From contig NZ_JACJHR010000042.1 in assembly GCF_014174495.1 (NCBI RefSeq), positions 1 to 64,000 on the forward strand: a stretch of 64,000 nucleotides of DNA, in the 5' to 3' direction. The notes beneath the pieces are model-generated. The model worked only from the letters and a program-made list of their open reading frames with translations, was not told the origin of the DNA and did no database searches. Of this stretch, positions 59,484 to 64,000 are shown piece by piece; within the stretch, counting starts at the first letter, position 1, and each line of letters begins with the position of its first letter. The translations under genes were made by a program, and so were the position numbers. The DNA comes from Amycolatopsis echigonensis. Lineage in GTDB: Bacteria > Actinomycetota > Actinomycetes > Mycobacteriales > Pseudonocardiaceae.

Positions 59484-62351
59484 GTGCCCCGAATCCCGCT
59501 TCCCCGCACCCGCGGCTCCCGGTTCGCCGCCGTCGCCGCCGTGGTGCTGGTCGCCGCGGCCGCGGCGACCGTCTGGGCGACCCGCGACCGCGGTCCCGCA
59601 CCGGTCCGGACCCAGGACGCCTTCGTCTCGATGCCCGCCGGACCCGGTTCCCCCGATCAGGTCCGGATCGACACCACGACCTACTACCCCGAACGCACGC
59701 CCGCGCCCGCGGTGCTGCTCGCGCACGGCTTCGGCGGCGACAAGTCCAGTGTGGACCCGCAGGCGCGCGAGCTGGCCCAGCGCGGGTTCGTGGTGCTCGC
59801 CTGGTCCGCGCGCGGATTCGGGCGCAGCACCGGCAAAATCGGGCTGAACGATCCCGACGGCGAGGTCGCCGACGCGCGCCGGCTGGTCGACCGGCTGGCC
59901 GCGAGCCACGACGTGGCGACCGGCTCCGGCGGCGCCCCCGAGATCGGAGTGACCGGGGCGTCCTACGGCGGTTCGCTGTCGCTGCTGCTCGCCGGGACCG
60001 ATCACCGGGTGCGCGCGCTCGCGCCGGTGATCACCTACAACGACCTCGGCCAGGCTCTCGTGCCGAACGCCGCGGCGGCGACCGCTCCGTCGGCGAAAAC
60101 TCCGGCGGCCGGCGCGTTCTCCCCGGGCGGCGTCTTCAAGAAGAGCTGGGCGGGCATCTTCTTCTCCGCCGGTTCGGGTGCGGCCGCGGCGAGCACGCCG
60201 TCCGCCGAAGCGCCCGAGGCGGGGCAGCCCACCAGCGACACCGGCGGCACGGCCGGGAACAGCGGAGGCACCGCACCGCAAGCCGCCGCGCCGTCAGCCG
60301 GGGCGCGGGCTGAGCGGCCGTCGGCGGATCCGTGCGGCCGGTTCACCGCGGCGGTGTGCAAGGCGTACGAGGAACTCGCGACCACCGGCAAGGCCAGCCC
60401 GGAGACGGTCGCGCTCCTGCACCGCGTCTCCCCCTCGTCGGTCACCGGCAAGATCACCGCGCCGACGCTGCTCGTGCAGGGCGAGAGCGACACGTTGTTC
60501 GGGCTCGACCAATCCGACGCCACCGCACGGCAGATCACCGCGGCGGGCGGCTCGGTGCGCACGATCTGGTACACCGGCGGCCACGACGGCGGCGTCCCCG
60601 GACCTCAGCTGCGCGCGAAGATCGGCGACTTCCTGTGGTCGTCGCTCACCGGCCAGGGCGACCCCGGCCACGGATTCAGCTACGACGTCCAGGGCACGTT
60701 GCGCGCCAACGGAACCCCGTCGGTGCGGACGGTCAACGCCGCCGCGTACCCCGGGCTCGCCGGTGCCGGAACCGAGCGGAAACAGGTGGCCCTCGCCGGT
60801 CCGGCGCAGCCGATCGTCCGGCCCGCCGGAGCGAATCCGGCCGCGGTGAGCGGGATTCCCGGGCTCAACGGCCTCGCGTCCGGCACTTCCCGGCTGGCTC
60901 CCCTGTTCTCCAGCGACCCGCCTGGGCAGGCCGCGCAATTCGGCACCGCGCCGTTCGACAGCCAGGTCGTGCTGTCCGGTTCGAGCACCGTCCGGCTGCA
61001 GGTCGCGACCGACCCGGCGCATCCGCAGCCGGAAGCGGTGCTGTTCGCGAAGCTGTACGACGTCGGCCAGGACGGCACGCGCGTGCTGCCCGCGAACACG
61101 GTCGCGCCGTTCCGGGTCACCGGGCTGCCCGCGGACGGCACGCCGGTCGACGTCACGGTGACGCTGCCGGGTGTCGTGCGGCCGATCGACTCCGGGCATT
61201 CGCTGCGGCTCGTCGTGGGCACGACCGACCAGGCGTACTCGGTGCCGACGCAGCCTGCGGTGTTCCGGGTCGGGCTCGCGCCCGGCGCCGCGCTCGCCGT
61301 TCCGGTGGTGCCCGGCGCGTCGGTCGGCGCACCCCTGCCGGTCGGACAGCTGATCGGCATCGGCGCGACGCTGCTGGTCGCGATCGCGGTCGTCGTGATC
61401 GCGGCGATCCGGCGCCGCCGGGCGCACGACGTCGACCCGGAACTCGCCGGCACCCCGCTGGTGATCAAGGGGCTGCGCAAGCAGTACGCGGGCGGGTTCA
61501 CCGCCGTGGCGGACCTGTCGTTCCGCGTCGAACCGGGTCAGGTGCTCGGCCTGCTCGGCCCCAACGGCGCGGGCAAGACGACCACGCTGCGGATGCTGAT
61601 GGGCCTGATCACGCCGACCGCGGGCGAGATCCGCGTGTTCGGCCACCGGATCACGCCCGGCGCGCCGGTGCTGTCGCGGATCGGGTCTTTCGTCGAGGGC
61701 TCCGGCTTCCTGCCGCATCTGTCCGGCAAGGCGAACCTGGAGCTGTACTGGGCGGCGACCGGGCGGCCGGCCGAGAAGGCGCATTTCACCGAGGCGCTGG
61801 AGATCGCCGGGCTCGGCGACGCCGTCCACCGGCGGGTGAAGACCTACAGCCAGGGCATGCGGCAGCGGCTCGCGATCGCGCAGGCGATGCTCGGGCTGCC
61901 GGAGCTGATGGTGCTCGACGAACCGACCAACGGGCTCGACCCGCCGCAGATCCACCAGATGCGGGAGGTCCTGCAGCGCTACGCCGCCACCGGGCGCACC
62001 GTCGTCGTCTCGAGCCACCTCCTGGCCGAGGTCGAGCAGACGTGTTCGCACGTGGTGGTCATGCACCGCGGGAGGCTCGTGGCCTCGGGCGAGGTCGGCG
62101 AGCTGGCGGCCTCGAGCGGCGAGGCCACGTTCCGGGTCGGCGACCCGGCGGCGGCCGCGGCGACGCTCAAGAGCGTCGGCGGGGTGTCGGACATCGAGAC
62201 CGAGGGCGACCTGGTGCACGCGAATCTCGACGGGCTTCCGCGCGCCGACGCGGTCGCGGCGCTCGTGCGCGCCGGGGTCGCGGTGGAGCAGGCCGGGCCG
62301 CGCCGCCGGCTCGAAGACGCGTTCCTGCAGCTGGTGGGAGAGGATTCATGA
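59484..62351 (+). CDS. Exported alpha/beta-hydrolase fused to an ABC ATPase
   Basis: A 955-residue single chain. A membrane segment at residues 14-33 leads to an extracytoplasmic acyl-esterase/X-Pro-peptidase-like hydrolase: AHGFGGDKSS, Ser in GVTGASYGGSLSLL, Asp in QGESDTLFGLDQ and His in YTGGHDGGVPG, then a jelly-roll domain (about 470-600). A second membrane segment (about 617-642, then RRRR) leads to a cytosolic ABC ATPase with Walker A GPNGAGKTTT, signature YSQGMRQRL and Walker B LMVLDEPTNGLDPP. The GTG start has CATAAC eight bases upstream and no ribosome site. The permease gene overlaps its stop (ATGA). Substrate unknown. Confidence 0.9.
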   Translation: MPRIPLPRTRGSRFAAVAAVVLVAAAAATVWATRDRGPAPVRTQDAFVSMPAGPGSPDQVRIDTTTYYPERTPAPAVLLAHGFGGDKSSVDPQARELAQRGFVVLAWSARGFGRSTGKIGLNDPDGEVADARRLVDRLAASHDVATGSGGAPEIGVTGASYGGSLSLLLAGTDHRVRALAPVITYNDLGQALVPNAAAATAPSAKTPAAGAFSPGGVFKKSWAGIFFSAGSGAAAASTPSAEAPEAGQPTSDTGGTAGNSGGTAPQAAAPSAGARAERPSADPCGRFTAAVCKAYEELATTGKASPETVALLHRVSPSSVTGKITAPTLLVQGESDTLFGLDQSDATARQITAAGGSVRTIWYTGGHDGGVPGPQLRAKIGDFLWSSLTGQGDPGHGFSYDVQGTLRANGTPSVRTVNAAAYPGLAGAGTERKQVALAGPAQPIVRPAGANPAAVSGIPGLNGLASGTSRLAPLFSSDPPGQAAQFGTAPFDSQVVLSGSSTVRLQVATDPAHPQPEAVLFAKLYDVGQDGTRVLPANTVAPFRVTGLPADGTPVDVTVTLPGVVRPIDSGHSLRLVVGTTDQAYSVPTQPAVFRVGLAPGAALAVPVVPGASVGAPLPVGQLIGIGATLLVAIAVVVIAAIRRRRAHDVDPELAGTPLVIKGLRKQYAGGFTAVADLSFRVEPGQVLGLLGPNGAGKTTTLRMLMGLITPTAGEIRVFGHRITPGAPVLSRIGSFVEGSGFLPHLSGKANLELYWAATGRPAEKAHFTEALEIAGLGDAVHRRVKTYSQGMRQRLAIAQAMLGLPELMVLDEPTNGLDPPQIHQMREVLQRYAATGRTVVVSSHLLAEVEQTCSHVVVMHRGRLVASGEVGELAASSGEATFRVGDPAAAAATLKSVGGVSDIETEGDLVHANLDGLPRADAVAALVRAGVAVEQAGPRRRLEDAFLQLVGEDS

Positions 62352-63286
62352 GCGAGGGCAACGGTTCCGGCGGGGTGCACACCGATCCGGCCGCACTGCA
62401 GGAACTGAGCGACCTGGCGACCGCGGAACCGGCCGAGGTCGGTCCGGACGGCGCGGTCGCGGGCTACCGGGCCGACCGGACGCTGCGGCTGGGCGTGGAG
62501 CTGAAACGGCAGCTGCGCCGCAGGCGGACCCAGCTGGTGCTGGCGTTCGTCGCGGTGCTGCCGTTCATCCTCGTGGTGGCGTTCCAGATCGGGCAGTCCA
62601 GTCCGAACCGCCGCTCCGGCGGGTTCGTGGACCTGGCGACGGCGAGCGCGCCGAACTTCGTGGTGCTCGCGTTCTTCGTGTCCGGCACGTTCCTGCTGCC
62701 GATGATCGTCGCGCTGTTCTTCGGCGACACGATCGCGAGCGAATCGTCGTGGTCGAGCCTGAAGTACCTGCTGGCGATCCCGGTGCCGCGGCAGCGGCTG
62801 CTGCGGCAGAAGGCCGCGGTGTCCGGGCTGCTGTCGATTGCCGCGCTGGTGCTGCTGCCGGTGGTTTCGCTGCTGGTCGGCATCATCTGGTACGGCGCGG
62901 GCGACGCCATCAGCCCGACCGGCGACGCGGTCGGCTTCGGCGACAGCCTGCTCGCGCTGCTGATGTCCACTGTGTACATCGTGGTGCAGCTGGCCTGGGT
63001 CGCCGGGCTCGCGCTGCTGCTGAGCGTGTCGACGGACGCGCCGCTGGGCGCGGTCGGCGGGACCGTGCTGGTGGCGATCCTGTCGCAGATCCTCGACCAG
63101 ATCACCGCGCTGGGCGGGCTGCGGAACTACCTGCCGACGCACTATTCGTTCGCCTGGCTCGACTTGATCTCCACCGACATCGACTGGACGAACCTGGCCA
63201 GCGGGGTGCTGTCGTCGGTCCTCTACACGACGGTCTTCTTGTTGCTGGCCGGCCGCCGGTTCGCCCGCAAGGACGTCACCAGCTGA
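62348..63286 (+). CDS. ABC-2-type permease partner of the hydrolase-ATPase fusion
   Basis: A 312-residue membrane protein. A Gly/Glu-rich cytosolic start of about 45 residues is followed by ELKRQLRRRRTQ and six hydrophobic segments. The typical ABC-2 cytosolic stretch IASESSWSSLKYLLAIPVPRQRLLRQK lies between segments two and three. It overlaps the upstream gene by four bases, so the two proteins surely form one transporter, most likely an exporter. Confidence 0.9.
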   Translation: MSEGNGSGGVHTDPAALQELSDLATAEPAEVGPDGAVAGYRADRTLRLGVELKRQLRRRRTQLVLAFVAVLPFILVVAFQIGQSSPNRRSGGFVDLATASAPNFVVLAFFVSGTFLLPMIVALFFGDTIASESSWSSLKYLLAIPVPRQRLLRQKAAVSGLLSIAALVLLPVVSLLVGIIWYGAGDAISPTGDAVGFGDSLLALLMSTVYIVVQLAWVAGLALLLSVSTDAPLGAVGGTVLVAILSQILDQITALGGLRNYLPTHYSFAWLDLISTDIDWTNLASGVLSSVLYTTVFLLLAGRRFARKDVTS

Positions 63287-63313
63287 GCCCGGATGTCCGG
63301 TACGGTTCGGCGC

Positions 63314-64000
63314 GTGACGATCCACCTGGAACTCGATGACGGCGTCGCACTCGTGACCCTCGACCACGGGCGCGGCAACACCCTCGACACCGACACCTGC
63401 AAAGAACTGGTGATCAGACTCGAAGAGGCCGACGCGGCCGGAGCGCGCTCGGTCGTGCTCACCGGGTCCGGCGACATGTTCTGCGCCGGAGTGGACCTGC
63501 TGGCCCTCGACGAGGGCGGCGCGCGCTACGTCGGCGATTTCCTGCCCGCGCTGTCGGACGCGTTCCTGGCCGTTTTCGGCTTCCCGCGCCCGGTGGTGGC
63601 GGCGGTCAACGGCCACGCCATCGCGGGCGGCATGGTCCTGGCCGCGGCGTGCGACCACCGGATCGCCGCGGACGGGCCCGGCCGCATCGGCGTGACCGAG
63701 CTGCTGGTGGGCGTGCCGTTCCCGTTGGCGGCGCTGGAGATCATGCGCTGCACCTACGGGACGACGCCGCTGCCGTCCCTGATCTACAGCGGCGCGACGG
63801 TCACCATGGCCGACGCGCTCCCCCGCGGCCTGGTCGACGAGGTCGTGCCGGGCGAGGACGTGCTCAGCCGGGCCCGCGAACTCGCCACCCGGCTCGGCGA
63901 ACTCCCCGCGGAGGCGTTCGCGCACACGAAGCAGCAGCTGCGGCAGCCCTACCACCAGCGGATCGCGGAAAACCGCGTGTCCGACGACGCGCAGGTGGAA
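63314..64000 (+). CDS. Crotonase-family (enoyl-CoA hydratase/isomerase) protein, cut by the window end
   Basis: The first 229 codons are present. The crotonase core shows the two oxyanion segments MFCAGVDLLAL and GHAIAGGMVLAAACDHRIAA. The position that carries the catalytic Glu of hydratases is within VTELLVGVPFPLAALE, which departs from the usual E-V-x-L-G-I-x-P-G, so a different reaction is possible. GTG 63314 lies seven bases after TACGGT and has no ribosome site, so it may be leaderless. Confidence 0.88.
   Translation, partial: MTIHLELDDGVALVTLDHGRGNTLDTDTCKELVIRLEEADAAGARSVVLTGSGDMFCAGVDLLALDEGGARYVGDFLPALSDAFLAVFGFPRPVVAAVNGHAIAGGMVLAAACDHRIAADGPGRIGVTELLVGVPFPLAALEIMRCTYGTTPLPSLIYSGATVTMADALPRGLVDEVVPGEDVLSRARELATRLGELPAEAFAHTKQQLRQPYHQRIAENRVSDDAQVE

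Overview
The window is about 70 percent G+C, with GTG starts, ATGA/GTGA stop-start overlaps, leaderless genes and TANNNT -10 boxes. This points to a high-GC actinobacterium. The gene content (an Amycolatopsis-type exo-glucosaminidase CsxA, a GntR-acdS operon, RES-Xre, MmpS-like and DUF1844 genes) suggests Amycolatopsis or another Pseudonocardiaceae. The genus is an inference. No tRNA, rRNA, CRISPR array, phage or IS element was seen, so this looks like chromosome, with core blocks (pheST, infC-rpmI-rplT, uvrA) between metabolic clusters.

Layout. 0.1-3.2 kb: a small HTH-like gene behind a DNA-damage-type promoter, a secreted TAP-like peptidase and an AlkD-like gene. 3.3-10.9 kb: pheST, a P-loop kinase, and infC-rpmI-rplT followed by a SpoU methyltransferase, with a DUF1844 gene divergent. 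11.4-13.1 kb: acdR-acdS (ACC deaminase) with a palindromic operator on the start of a leaderless message. 13.1-25.3 kb: the most interesting block. RidA, an IclR regulator and a PfkB kinase diverge from a D-serine-dehydratase-like PLP enzyme, an N-acyl-D-amino-acid deacylase homologue, a GntP permease and an exported lactonase. These are followed by an ABC sugar importer without ATPase and a GH20 hexosaminidase. Together they could import and degrade N-acetyl-D-glucosaminate, the end unit of oxidised chitin, to 2-keto-3-deoxygluconate phosphate. 25.4-33.4 kb: an SDR, a CitA/CitB-type two-component system next to dctA, an HxlR-MFS pair, and small lipid-binding-like and FnIII proteins. 33.5-42.2 kb: uvrA with a textbook PafBC-type promoter, a catalytically degenerate RNase H-fold protein, two genes each cut by an in-frame TAG, a metallo-hydrolase, a true RNase HI with a likely frameshifted tail, and a YchJ-like protein. 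42.2-54.6 kb: secreted csxA behind a long dyad, an esterase, an NhaP antiporter fused to a UBP zinc finger, a FetB-like permease, an MmpS-like protein, NUDIX, an AraC protein with an insertion in its HTH, and a FGGY kinase divergent from its LacI regulator. 54.8-64 kb: a RES-Xre toxin-antitoxin pair, an S9 peptidase, TerC under a yybP-ykoY manganese riboswitch, an exported hydrolase fused to an ABC ATPase plus its permease, and the start of a crotonase gene.

Three threads run through the window. The first is chitin and chitosan use: GH20, the ABC importer, the oxidised-GlcNAc route and CsxA. The second is a LexA-independent DNA-damage signature, TTGTCR-N11-TANNNT, at uvrA, at the first gene and, in a weaker form, before a broken DUF1963 gene. 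The third is a 4 kb stretch (37.4-41.8 kb) that holds three apparently disrupted reading frames.
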